A DNA stretch of 64,000 nt, from the NCBI RefSeq assembly GCF_002592005.1, contig NZ_NVQF01000003.1:62001-126000 (forward strand), given 5' to 3'. Made by a program: the position numbers and the translations under genes. This DNA is from Mycolicibacterium palauense. GTDB lineage: Bacteria > Actinomycetota > Actinomycetes > Mycobacteriales > Mycobacteriaceae. Every line of letters begins with the position of its first letter. Within the stretch, counting starts at the first letter, position 1. Below the pieces are notes generated by a model, which had not been told where the DNA came from, searched no databases, and was given only the letters and a program-made list of their open reading frames with translations. Positions 56,874 to 64,000 of the stretch are shown piece by piece.

Positions 56874-58062
56874 ATGCGCCGCGGCGGGAGCCGGCCAGGA
56901 CACCGGCGGTAGCGGCGATCACCACGCCGGCCGCCGGCACGATCAGCAGCCCCACGCGCAGACCCGCCGCGTCGGCGATCGCGCCCACCACCACCGGCGC
57001 GAGCAGGAAACCCGAGCGCATCAGCCAGGTGACCGCCGTCAGGCCGGTCCCCGGCGGCAGCCCGGTCAGGTTGTCGGCGGCGTGGAAGGCCGCCGGGATC
57101 ACCGTGGCCACGCCGAACCCGGCGGCCGCGAAACCGGCGATGGTGCCGGCCGTCCCGGGCAGGGCCAGGGCCAGGGCCATGCCGACGGCGATCACCAGTC
57201 CCCCGGCCCGGGCCACCGACCGCTCACTGAACCGGTCGACCAGCCGGTCGCCGAGCAGCCGGCCGAGGAACTGGAAACCCACCAGCGCGATATAGCCGAA
57301 GGCCGCGACCGCCGCCGGGGCGCCGAGCTCGGTGTGCAGATACAGGGTGGCCCACGAGCTGCCGGAATCCTCCACCGCGGCCCCGGCGATGGCCAGCGCC
57401 GCCAGCATCGCCACGGCGGCCAGCGTGCCCGGGCCCACGCGCGGCGGCGCCGGGGCGGCGTCGTCCCCCGCCGGTGGCACATCGCGGTCGGGGCCGGGAA
57501 GCAGCAGGCGGTGGGCGCCCAGCGCGATCGCCCCGAAGAGCAGGCCGGTGCCGGCCAGCTGCACCCCGCGCGGGACGCCGGCGGCGATGGACGCCGCGCC
57601 GATCAGCCCCCCGGCGACGGCGCCCACCGACCACACCGCGTGCAGTGAGTTGATGATGGAGCGGCGGTAGTTGCGCTGCACGCGCAGCCCGTGGGCGTTC
57701 TGGGCGACGTCGGTGACCGCGTCACCGGCCCCGGCGACGAACATGGCCGACGCGAACAGCGCCGCGCTGGGTGCCACCGACGCGGCGAAGGTGAAGGCCG
57801 CCAGCACCAGACTGGTCGCCACGGCCACATGCGCCGAGGTGAAGCGACGGACCAGCGCACCGGCCGTCGGCCCCGACAGCAGCGCACCGGCGGAGAACGC
57901 CGCCACCGACAACCCGAACCCGGTGTTGCTGATCATCAGGTCCGACTTGATCTCGGGGTAACGCGGCAACAGGCTGGCGAACATCGCGCCGTTGGTCAGG
58001 AACAACGCCGCGACCGCCAGGCGGGCGCGGCGGTCGCGCGCGGATGTCCGCGCAGATGTCAC
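56839..58062 (-). CDS. MFS transporter
   Basis: A 407-residue major facilitator with 12 predicted helices. The first loop reads LLPRYPEIKSDLMISNTGFG, and the 2-3 loop GPTAGALVRRFTSAHVAVAT; GLRVQRNYRRSIINSLHAVW is typical of fucose-permease/YbjJ-like members. Arginine-rich loops face the cytosol. Export or import of a sugar or small drug is possible; the substrate is unknown. It overlaps the convergent SMR gene at the 3' end by 35 bp and is divergent from malQ with 100 bp between starts. Confidence 0.85.
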   Translation of the reverse strand: MTSARTSARDRRARLAVAALFLTNGAMFASLLPRYPEIKSDLMISNTGFGLSVAAFSAGALLSGPTAGALVRRFTSAHVAVATSLVLAAFTFAASVAPSAALFASAMFVAGAGDAVTDVAQNAHGLRVQRNYRRSIINSLHAVWSVGAVAGGLIGAASIAAGVPRGVQLAGTGLLFGAIALGAHRLLLPGPDRDVPPAGDDAAPAPPRVGPGTLAAVAMLAALAIAGAAVEDSGSSWATLYLHTELGAPAAVAAFGYIALVGFQFLGRLLGDRLVDRFSERSVARAGGLVIAVGMALALALPGTAGTIAGFAAAGFGVATVIPAAFHAADNLTGLPPGTGLTAVTWLMRSGFLLAPVVVGAIADAAGLRVGLLIVPAAGVVIAATAGVLAGSRRGASSGWWRRESRS

Positions 58063-58162
58063 GGTGGAAGCCTAGAGGGGGACGCCGCCGATCTCGCTCG
58101 GTCGCCCCGGCTGACCTGGTCTGCCGGGGCGTGCAGCGACAGCGCGCCCGGAAGCAAGGAAG

Positions 58163-60328
58163 ATGACCGCTATGACGCAGCTCGATCCGGCCCTGGCCCA
58201 GCTGGCCGCGCGGTTCTCGGTGGCCACCGAGTTCGACGACTGGACCGGCCGGCGCGCCGCGGTCTCGGAGGACACGCTGGTGGCGGTGCTCGCGGCGCTG
58301 GGTGTGGATGCCTCCGGTCCCGACGAACGCCGCGCCGCGCTGCGCGAGTGCGACGACGCCTACTGGTCGAAGGCCCTGCCGCCGACCATCGTGGGCCGCG
58401 CCGGTGCCGAGACCACGTTCTGGGTGCACGTCACCGCCGGCGCGCCGGCCCACGTCTGGGTGCGGTTGGAGGACGGCGCCGTGCGATCGGGTGTGCGGCA
58501 GCTCGACAACTTCACCCCGCCCTACCAGCTGGGCGAGCGGCGGATCGGCGAGGCCACCTTCGCGCTGCCGTCCGACCTGCCGCTGGGCTACCACCGGGTG
58601 CACCTGCGCTCCGGCGACGTGGAGACCAGCACGGCGCTCATCGTGACGCCGCCGTGGCTGGGTCTTCCCGCCCGGCTGGGCCGGCGCCGTGCGTGGGGAC
58701 TGGCCACCCAGCTCTACAGCGTGCGGTCCAAACGCTCCTGGGGCCTGGGCGATCTGACCGATCTGACCGACCTCGCGGTGTGGTCGGCGGCGCGGCACGG
58801 CGCGGGTTATGTGCTGGTGAACCCGCTGCACGCGGCGGCCCCGACCCGCCCGATGGAACCGTCGCCGTATCTGCCGACCTCCCGGCGGTTCGTCAACCCG
58901 CTCTACCTGCGGGTCGAGGCCATCCCGGAATACGCCGATCTGCCCAAACGCAGCCGCGTCCGTGCGCTGCGCAACGAGGTGCGCGCCGCCGCGCGCAAAT
59001 CCGACCGGCTGGACCGCGATTCGGCCTGGGCGGCGAAACGCAAGGCGCTCAAGTGGGTGCACGAGGTCAAGCGTTCGGCCGGCCGGGAACTGGCCTACGC
59101 GGCCTACCGCGAACGGGAAGGCTCGGCGCTCGACGACTTCGCGGTGTGGTGCGCGCTGGCCGAGCACCACGGTGACGACTGGCACCGGTGGCCCGAGGAG
59201 GTCCGCCACCCCGCCGGGCCGGGCATCGCCCGGTTCGTCGAGAAGCACGGCGCGGCCGTGGATTTCCACCGCTGGCTGCAGTGGCAACTCGACGAGCAGC
59301 TGGCCGCCGCGCAGTCGGCGGCGGTGCGGGCCGGGATGCCGCTGGGCGTGATGCACGATCTGGCCGTGGGTGTGCATCCCAACGGTGCCGACGCCTGGGC
59401 GTTGCAGGACGCGCTGGCGCTCGGGGTCACCGTGGGTGCCCCGCCCGACGAGTACAACCAGCTCGGGCAGAACTGGTCGCAGCCGCCGTGGCGGCCCGAC
59501 CGGCTCACCGAGCTGGAGTACGCGCCGTTCCGGGCGTTGATCCAGGCGGTGCTGCGGCATGCCGGCGGTGTGCGCATCGACCACATCATCGGGCTGTTCC
59601 GGCTGTGGTGGATCCCGCAGGGACACCCGCCCACCGGGGGCACCTACGTCCGCTATGACCACGAGGCGCTGATCGGGATCGTCGCCCTGGAGGCGTACCG
59701 CGCCGGGGCCGTGGTCGTCGGCGAGGATCTGGGCACCGTCGAACCGTGGGTGCGCGACTATCTGCGCGCGCGCGGCCTGCTGGGCACCTCCATCCTGTGG
59801 TTCGAGCGGGACAACTGGGGCGACGGAGGGCCGCTGCCGGCCGAGTACTGGCGCGAATACTGCCTGTCCTCGGTGACCACCCACGACCTGCCGCCCACCG
59901 CGGGTTATCTGGTCGGCGAGCACGTCCGGCTGCGCGACTCGCTGGGTCTGCTGACCCGCCCGGCCGAGGAGGAACTCGCCGACGCCCGCGCCGAACAGGG
60001 GGCCTGGCGCGCCGAACTGGTCCGCGCCGGGCTGCTCGACGAGCAGGACGGCCCGCCGGGTGGGGACGCGACCGACGTCGAGCGGACCATCACCGCGCTC
60101 TACCGCTACCTGGGCCGCACCCCGTCGCGGCTGCTGGCGCTGGCGCTGACCGACGCCGTCGGCGACGCCCGCACCCAGAACCAGCCCGGAACCACCGACG
60201 AGTACCCGAACTGGCGGGTTCCGCTGTCGGATCCCCGCGGACGGCCGCTGCTGCTGGAGGAGGTCTTCGACGATCCCCGGGCCGCGGCGTTGTGCGAGGT
60301 CATGCGCGCCGAGGTGAACCCGGGGTGA
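58163..60328 (+). CDS. malQ: 4-alpha-glucanotransferase (amylomaltase)
   Basis: A 721-residue GH77 enzyme that transfers maltodextrin segments between glucans, close in length to Rv1781c (724). An N-terminal beta-sandwich domain precedes the barrel. Barrel motifs are WGLATQLYSVRSKRSWGLGD near residue 175, VLVNPLHAAAP, PSPYLPTSRRFVNPLYLR, MHDLAVGVHPNGADAW, the catalytic region RIDHIIGLFRLWWIPQG, the acid/base glutamate in VVVGEDLGTVEPWV, and SVTTHDLPPTAGY. ATG at 58163 has a weak ribosome-binding site; an ATG at 58172 is also in frame. Involved in glycogen or maltodextrin turnover. Confidence 0.94.
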   Translation: MTAMTQLDPALAQLAARFSVATEFDDWTGRRAAVSEDTLVAVLAALGVDASGPDERRAALRECDDAYWSKALPPTIVGRAGAETTFWVHVTAGAPAHVWVRLEDGAVRSGVRQLDNFTPPYQLGERRIGEATFALPSDLPLGYHRVHLRSGDVETSTALIVTPPWLGLPARLGRRRAWGLATQLYSVRSKRSWGLGDLTDLTDLAVWSAARHGAGYVLVNPLHAAAPTRPMEPSPYLPTSRRFVNPLYLRVEAIPEYADLPKRSRVRALRNEVRAAARKSDRLDRDSAWAAKRKALKWVHEVKRSAGRELAYAAYREREGSALDDFAVWCALAEHHGDDWHRWPEEVRHPAGPGIARFVEKHGAAVDFHRWLQWQLDEQLAAAQSAAVRAGMPLGVMHDLAVGVHPNGADAWALQDALALGVTVGAPPDEYNQLGQNWSQPPWRPDRLTELEYAPFRALIQAVLRHAGGVRIDHIIGLFRLWWIPQGHPPTGGTYVRYDHEALIGIVALEAYRAGAVVVGEDLGTVEPWVRDYLRARGLLGTSILWFERDNWGDGGPLPAEYWREYCLSSVTTHDLPPTAGYLVGEHVRLRDSLGLLTRPAEEELADARAEQGAWRAELVRAGLLDEQDGPPGGDATDVERTITALYRYLGRTPSRLLALALTDAVGDARTQNQPGTTDEYPNWRVPLSDPRGRPLLLEEVFDDPRAAALCEVMRAEVNPG

Positions 60329-60401
60329 ACTCGGTGGGCGGGGCGCCCGCGGGGCGTGAGCGGCGCGGCGGCACCCCCCGGGGCGTCTGTAGTATGCGCC
60401 C

Positions 60402-61880
60402 ATGCCGTTGGCCGACGGTGCCACGTTCGCTGGCTACACCATCATTCGTCTCCTGGGCGCCGGGGGCATGGGTGAGGTCTATCTGGCGCAGCACCCCAGG
60501 CTCCCCCGCCGGGACGCCCTGAAGGTCCTGACCGCGTCGGTCACCACCGACGACGAATACCGGGAGCGCTTCGAACGCGAGGCCGACATCGTCGGCAGCC
60601 TGTGGCACCCGCACATCGTGGGGGTGCACGACCGCGGCGAGGCCGACGGCCAGCTGTGGATCTCGATGGACTACGTCGAGGGCACCGACGCCGCCGAACT
60701 GCTGCGCCGCCACCCCGAGGGGCTGCCGCCCAACGAGGTGGTCGAGATCGTCACCGCGGTGGCGCAGGCACTCGACTACGCCCACGACCGCCGTCTGCTG
60801 CACCGCGACGTCAAACCGGCCAACATCCTCATCGCCCACCCGGACACCGACCAGCAGCGGGTCCTGTTGGCCGATTTCGGCATCGCCCGCCGCGAGGACG
60901 ACACCAGCGGGCTCACGGCCACCAACATGACGGTCGGCACCGTCGCCTACGCCGCGCCCGAGCAGTTGATGGGCCAGGACCTCGACGGGCGCGCCGACCA
61001 GTACGCGCTGGCCGCGACCGCGTTCCACCTGCTCACCGGCGCTCCCCCGTTCCAGCACTCCAATCCCGCGGTGGTGATCAGCCAGCACCTGACCGCCTCC
61101 CCGCCCAAGCTGGGAAAACGCCGCCCCGATCTGGCCCACCTGGACCAGGCGCTGAGCAAGGCGATGTCGAAGAACCCGGCCGAACGGTTCGCCCGCTGCG
61201 TCGACTTCGCCCGCGCTCTGGCCCACCAGATCGGCACCGGGCTGCCGTTCGATTCCGGGGCCATGGAGCAGACCAGGATGGCGGCGGTCACCGAGCCCGG
61301 TGTCCGGCGGCACTCCCACCGGGCGGCCGGTCCGACCCGCCAGCGGCCGGTCTGGCTGAAACCGGTGGTGCTGCTGCCGGTGGTGCTGGGCATCCTGCTG
61401 ATCGCCGCGGTGGCCTTCGCCGTGGGCGAGTTCACCGGCGACCGCGACGCCGTGGCCTCGCTGGACTCCTCGACGACCACACCGAGCCGGACGGCGTCGA
61501 TGCCCCCGCCGCCGCCCGCGCCGCTGCCGCCGTCCTCGCCGGCCACCGAGATCATCACCACGGTGGTCACCACCGAACCCACCGAGCCCACCACCGAGCC
61601 CACCACCGGCGACACGGTGGTGGTCGGCGCCAACTGTGCCGAACCCGGGGCCACCGGGGTCACCGCCGACGGGACCCGGGCCTACTGCGCCAACCTGCAG
61701 TACACCGACCGCTACCTGTGGTCGGTCAGCCCGGGTGAGATCCGCAACCCGGTGTGGACCACCCCGCCGGGGGGCCCGGTCGCCGCCGACGACGAGTCCC
61801 CGGTGCGGATCTGCATGGAACAGACCGGCCACAGCCGGTTGCGCTGCGCCGAGGAGATCCTGCGCGGAAATGCCGGGTGA
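60402..61880 (+). CDS. Transmembrane Ser/Thr protein kinase (PknF-like group)
   Basis: A 492-residue eukaryotic-type kinase. The glycine loop is [13 protein letters not shown], the ATP-binding lysine K41, the catalytic loop [10 protein letters not shown] (D136, K138), the DFG aspartate D158, and [13 protein letters not shown] is the activation/P+1 region. The activation loop has [10 protein letters not shown]. The kinase domain ends near residue 265. A juxtamembrane linker and one helix ([20 protein letters not shown], near residue 320) lead to a secreted part with a Pro/Thr-rich stalk and a four-cysteine region. It most resembles the PknF/PknI/PknJ group; which one is uncertain. A hairpin follows the stop. 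Confidence 0.9.
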   Translation: MPLADGATFAGYTIIRLLGAGGMGEVYLAQHPRLPRRDALKVLTASVTTDDEYRERFEREADIVGSLWHPHIVGVHDRGEADGQLWISMDYVEGTDAAELLRRHPEGLPPNEVVEIVTAVAQALDYAHDRRLLHRDVKPANILIAHPDTDQQRVLLADFGIARREDDTSGLTATNMTVGTVAYAAPEQLMGQDLDGRADQYALAATAFHLLTGAPPFQHSNPAVVISQHLTASPPKLGKRRPDLAHLDQALSKAMSKNPAERFARCVDFARALAHQIGTGLPFDSGAMEQTRMAAVTEPGVRRHSHRAAGPTRQRPVWLKPVVLLPVVLGILLIAAVAFAVGEFTGDRDAVASLDSSTTTPSRTASMPPPPPAPLPPSSPATEIITTVVTTEPTEPTTEPTTGDTVVVGANCAEPGATGVTADGTRAYCANLQYTDRYLWSVSPGEIRNPVWTTPPGGPVAADDESPVRICMEQTGHSRLRCAEEILRGNAG

Positions 61881-61887
61881 CCCGGGC

Positions 61888-61920
61888 CGGCGGGCCGGTG
61901 CGAAACGTTTCGGCCCGCCG
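61888..61920. terminator. Hairpin after the kinase gene
   Basis: CGGCGGGCCG (61888-61897) and CGGCCCGCCG (61911-61920) form a 10-bp stem. The loop contains most of a 12-bp palindrome, CGAAACGTTTCG (61901-61912), so two exclusive structures are possible. It starts 8 bp after the kinase stop. Confidence 0.55.
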
Positions 61921-62008
61921 CGGCGATATCCGCAACGAACATGCACGAGTTTCCCGGTCAACACATCTGCGCTATCTTCGGACCCGCAGAACACCACGGA
62001 GGTCTTGG

Positions 62009-62449
62009 GTGAAAAAGTTCGCACTCTTCGCAAGTGGCGCCAGCGCCGCGCTCGCGGTCGCCGTGTTCGGCGCCGGGCAGGCCAGCGCGGCCGCCCCCGA
62101 TGTGACCGGTGAGATGTACGGCAAGGCCGTCTCGATCCTGAAGAGCCAGGGCTACAAGGCGATGTTCGGCGGCTCGATCGGCAGCGATCTGCCCCAGTCG
62201 CAGTGCCTGGTCATCGACCAGCAGGGTGGCAGCAACGGGATCCAGCGGCTGCGCCTGGACTGCAACCTGCAGCCGGGCCAGGATCAGCCCGTGGCGCCCA
62301 ACACGCATTCGCTGGTGCCGCCGGGCGGCTCCGTGCCGAAGGACGGTGCCGCCACATCGGGCTCGGGCACCGCGACGGCTCCGGCGGCCCCTGGCCGTCC
62401 GACACCCGGTGCCGGTACCGTGACGGTCACGCCCGTTCCGATCGGCTAG
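62009..62449 (+). CDS. Secreted PASTA-like protein
   Basis: A 146-residue exported protein. The signal peptide is MKKFALFASGASAALAVAVF with cleavage near ASAAAPD. The mature part is one PASTA-like unit: PDVTGEMYGKAVSILKSQGY, then CLVIDQQGGSNGIQRLRLDC, with two cysteines that can form a disulfide. A Pro/Thr/Ala-rich tail ends VTVTPVPIG. PASTA modules usually sense peptidoglycan or lipid II; here the domain is separate from the kinase encoded just upstream. GTG at 62009 is chosen as it gives the signal peptide, with GGAGG at 61998-62002. Confidence 0.8.
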   Translation: MKKFALFASGASAALAVAVFGAGQASAAAPDVTGEMYGKAVSILKSQGYKAMFGGSIGSDLPQSQCLVIDQQGGSNGIQRLRLDCNLQPGQDQPVAPNTHSLVPPGGSVPKDGAATSGSGTATAPAAPGRPTPGAGTVTVTPVPIG

Positions 62450-62506
62450 CAACGCTCGATCGGGCCGGGCAGGTCGCCCGCAGGAGACCCGATAGGAGTC
62501 ACTCGT

Positions 62507-63406
62507 TTGTTGAAGCCGCGCCGCTTCGCCCACGAGGTCGATCCCGGCCCCGTCGAGATCCGGGCGCGCAAGGTGGCCTTCGACGTCTCCGGGGTGCCGC
62601 TGCACTGGATCCCCGGGCATCCCGTGGCCTCCAACATGGTCAGCCTGCTCAACGTGGTGCTGCCCGCCGCCGAACGCTGGTTCGTCGCCACCTACAACGA
62701 GGCGCTGCCGCTGGTCCGTGACAGCCGCCTGGCCGACGACATGCGCGGCTTCATCGGGCAGGAGGCCACCCACGCCGACGTGCACGAACGGCTGCTCGGG
62801 GAGTTCATGGTCGCCCGCGGCGTGGACCCCACCCCGATGCTCGACCAGGTCGAGTTCGTGTTCGGCAAGGTGTTGGCACCCACCACCTCGACAGACCCCC
62901 GACGCCGCCTCAACCACCTGTGTGACCGGCTGTGGCTGATCGCCGCCATCGAGCACTACACGGCCGTGCTCGGCGACTTCGCCCTCAACAGCGCGTGGGA
63001 CGACCACGGCGCCGACCCCACCATGGTCGACGTGTTCCGCTGGCACGGCAGCGAGGAAGTCGAGCACCGCAGCGTCGCCCACGACGTGGCGGCCTACTTC
63101 CACGACAGCTACTTCGACCGCGTCCGCTCGATGGGGATGGCGGTGACGATGATGCTGATGTTCTTCGAGCGGGGCACCCGGTACCTGTCGCAGAACGATC
63201 CGCACACCGACTTCGGCTGGTGGGGTATGCAGCGACGGCGGCTGCGGGACTCCAGACTGCGCCTGCTGCCCAAGTACCGGACGCTGTTCGGCAGCCAGAC
63301 GCTGACCTACTTCCGGCCCGGCTACTCCCCGGAGGAGATGGGCTCGACCGCCCAGGCCGTCGCCTACCTGGCCAGTTCGCCCGCCGCCCGCGCGGCGCAG
63401 CCGTGA
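62507..63406 (+). CDS. Metal-dependent hydrolase-family protein (PF10118 type)
   Basis: A 299-residue helical protein of the family labelled predicted metal-dependent hydrolase. Candidate ligands form a pattern like a ferritin-type di-iron site: FIGQEATHADVHERL (E and HxxxH), IAAIEHYTAVLGDF (ExxH) and WHGSEEVEHRSVAHD (ExxH). The start is TTG at 62507 (or the next TTG) after AGGAG. The stop overlaps the start of the flavin reductase gene (TGATG), so the two are translated together; the reductase may supply electrons to this likely oxygenase-type protein. Confidence 0.78.
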   Translation: MLKPRRFAHEVDPGPVEIRARKVAFDVSGVPLHWIPGHPVASNMVSLLNVVLPAAERWFVATYNEALPLVRDSRLADDMRGFIGQEATHADVHERLLGEFMVARGVDPTPMLDQVEFVFGKVLAPTTSTDPRRRLNHLCDRLWLIAAIEHYTAVLGDFALNSAWDDHGADPTMVDVFRWHGSEEVEHRSVAHDVAAYFHDSYFDRVRSMGMAVTMMLMFFERGTRYLSQNDPHTDFGWWGMQRRRLRDSRLRLLPKYRTLFGSQTLTYFRPGYSPEEMGSTAQAVAYLASSPAARAAQP

Positions 63407-64000
63407 TGGGGCTGCTCACCCGGCTCCGCGGCGCACCGCGCAGCGTCTCCGGCCGGGTCACCCACGACCCGATGATGACGGTGGCCGCCACCGCGGTCAC
63501 CGGGTCCTGGGCGCTGACTCACCTGTTGCGCCGGCCGGCTCCGCCCGCGGCGCGCGACCACACCCGGCGGTTGACGGTGACCGACCGCCGCGTGGTCGCC
63601 CAGGACGAGAACGTCGTCGCGCTGACCCTGGCCGACCCGTCGGGAGCCGTGCTGCCGGCCTGGCGCCCCGGCGCCCACCTGGACCTGCACCTGCCCAGCG
63701 GCCGCCTCCGGCAGTACTCGCTGTGCGGCGACCCCGCGTGCCGCGACAGCTACCGGATCGCGGTGCGCCGCATCCCCGACGGCGCCGGCGGGTCGATCGA
63801 GGTGCACGATGGGCTGCCGGTGGGGACCACGCTGGCCGTCGACGGTCCACGAAACGCGTTTCCGCTGGCGGTGCCCGGCTACGGCTCCCCCACCGAACGG
63901 TTCCGGTTCGTGGCCGGCGGAATCGGCATCACCCCGATCCTGCCGATGCTGGCGCTGGCCGACCGGCTCGGCGTGGACTGGTCGATGATCTACGTCGGGC
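63406..64000 (+). CDS. Flavin/ferredoxin reductase-type oxidoreductase, N-terminal part
   Basis: The gene starts at ATG 63406, overlapping the upstream stop, and runs off the right edge (198 codons seen). The ferredoxin-reductase-like FAD domain begins near residue 55 (RRLTVTDRRVVAQDENVVAL); the FAD motif RQYSLCGDP (RxYS) lies near residue 102 and the NAD(P) motif GGIGITPILPM near residue 168. The first 50 residues may include a weak hydrophobic segment. VanB/phthalate-dioxygenase reductases share this layout and end in a plant-type [2Fe-2S] domain, which would lie outside the window. Confidence 0.82.
   Translation, partial: MGLLTRLRGAPRSVSGRVTHDPMMTVAATAVTGSWALTHLLRRPAPPAARDHTRRLTVTDRRVVAQDENVVALTLADPSGAVLPAWRPGAHLDLHLPSGRLRQYSLCGDPACRDSYRIAVRRIPDGAGGSIEVHDGLPVGTTLAVDGPRNAFPLAVPGYGSPTERFRFVAGGIGITPILPMLALADRLGVDWSMIYVG

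Noticed and set aside
57722..60424. 900-codon open frame antisense to malQ
   Set aside because: Shadow of malQ with no recognisable motif; malQ motifs are clear on the plus strand.
60300..62033. 577-codon open frame antisense to the Ser/Thr kinase
   Set aside because: The kinase carries all catalytic motifs on the plus strand; the antisense frame has none.

Overview
This 64 kb window is high-GC chromosomal DNA of a mycobacterium, most likely an environmental or rapid-growing species (Mycolicibacterium type). Gene content and order follow the M. tuberculosis Rv1862 to Rv1814 block: adhA, Rv1861, apa, ndh, the urease operon, blaI, gnd1, guaB1, the CBS-domain pair, glcB, gcvP, garA, gcvH, pgsA2, secA2, Rv1819c and Rv1815, with malQ (Rv1781c) further on. 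No rRNA, tRNA, CRISPR array, insertion sequence or prophage was seen. Species cannot be fixed from the sequence alone. Homologues are named from remembered families, not from searches.

Layout. 1-8.2 kb: the start of a CGNR/ABATE-type regulator divergent from an unknown gene, a divergent adhA/acg pair around a DosR-like box, a GlsB-type membrane protein, the proline-rich adhesin Apa with a PhoP-like box, a degenerate SDR, an LLM oxidoreductase and the type II NADH dehydrogenase. 8.2-14.2 kb: ureABCFGD with a hotdog thioesterase, then an iron-linked FhuF-like gene with an IdeR-type box at each end. 14.4-18.9 kb: BlaI and its M56 protease partner, 6-phosphogluconate dehydrogenase and GuaB1. 18.8-22.6 kb: a Fe(III) ABC transporter on the opposite strand behind another IdeR-type box. 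22.9-30.7 kb: two CNNM/CBS membrane proteins, an unknown protein, malate synthase and an Rv1836c-like VWA protein.

30.8-42.6 kb, almost all minus strand: secA2, pgsA2, a DUF881 gene, an unannotated repeat-coded small ORF, sbp, a second DUF881 gene, gcvH, garA, a MerR gene, a bifunctional nuclease, resR, a tandem glycine riboswitch and gcvP. 42.8-46.7 kb: two tandem BacA/Rv1819c-type ABC exporters. 46.7-58.1 kb: an FAD dehydrogenase, a TetR regulator divergent from an F420-type reductase with twin operators, a secreted trypsin-like protease, RtcB, a DAO-type oxidase, a KhtTU-like K+/H+ antiporter, a sterol-desaturase-family protein, a paired SMR exporter and an MFS exporter. 58.2-64 kb: 4-alpha-glucanotransferase, a transmembrane Ser/Thr kinase, a secreted PASTA-like protein, a metal-dependent hydrolase-family protein and the start of a flavin reductase.

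The strongest unusual signal is at 38444-38662. Six exact-length 24-bp repeats encode a 72-residue octapeptide-repeat protein whose start and stop codons overlap those of both neighbours (GTGA and ATGA), inside a conserved envelope/cell-division operon. Other points of interest are three IdeR-type boxes, a probable CTG start for the iron permease, a near-perfect 22-bp inverted repeat between convergent genes, and several operator-like palindromes.
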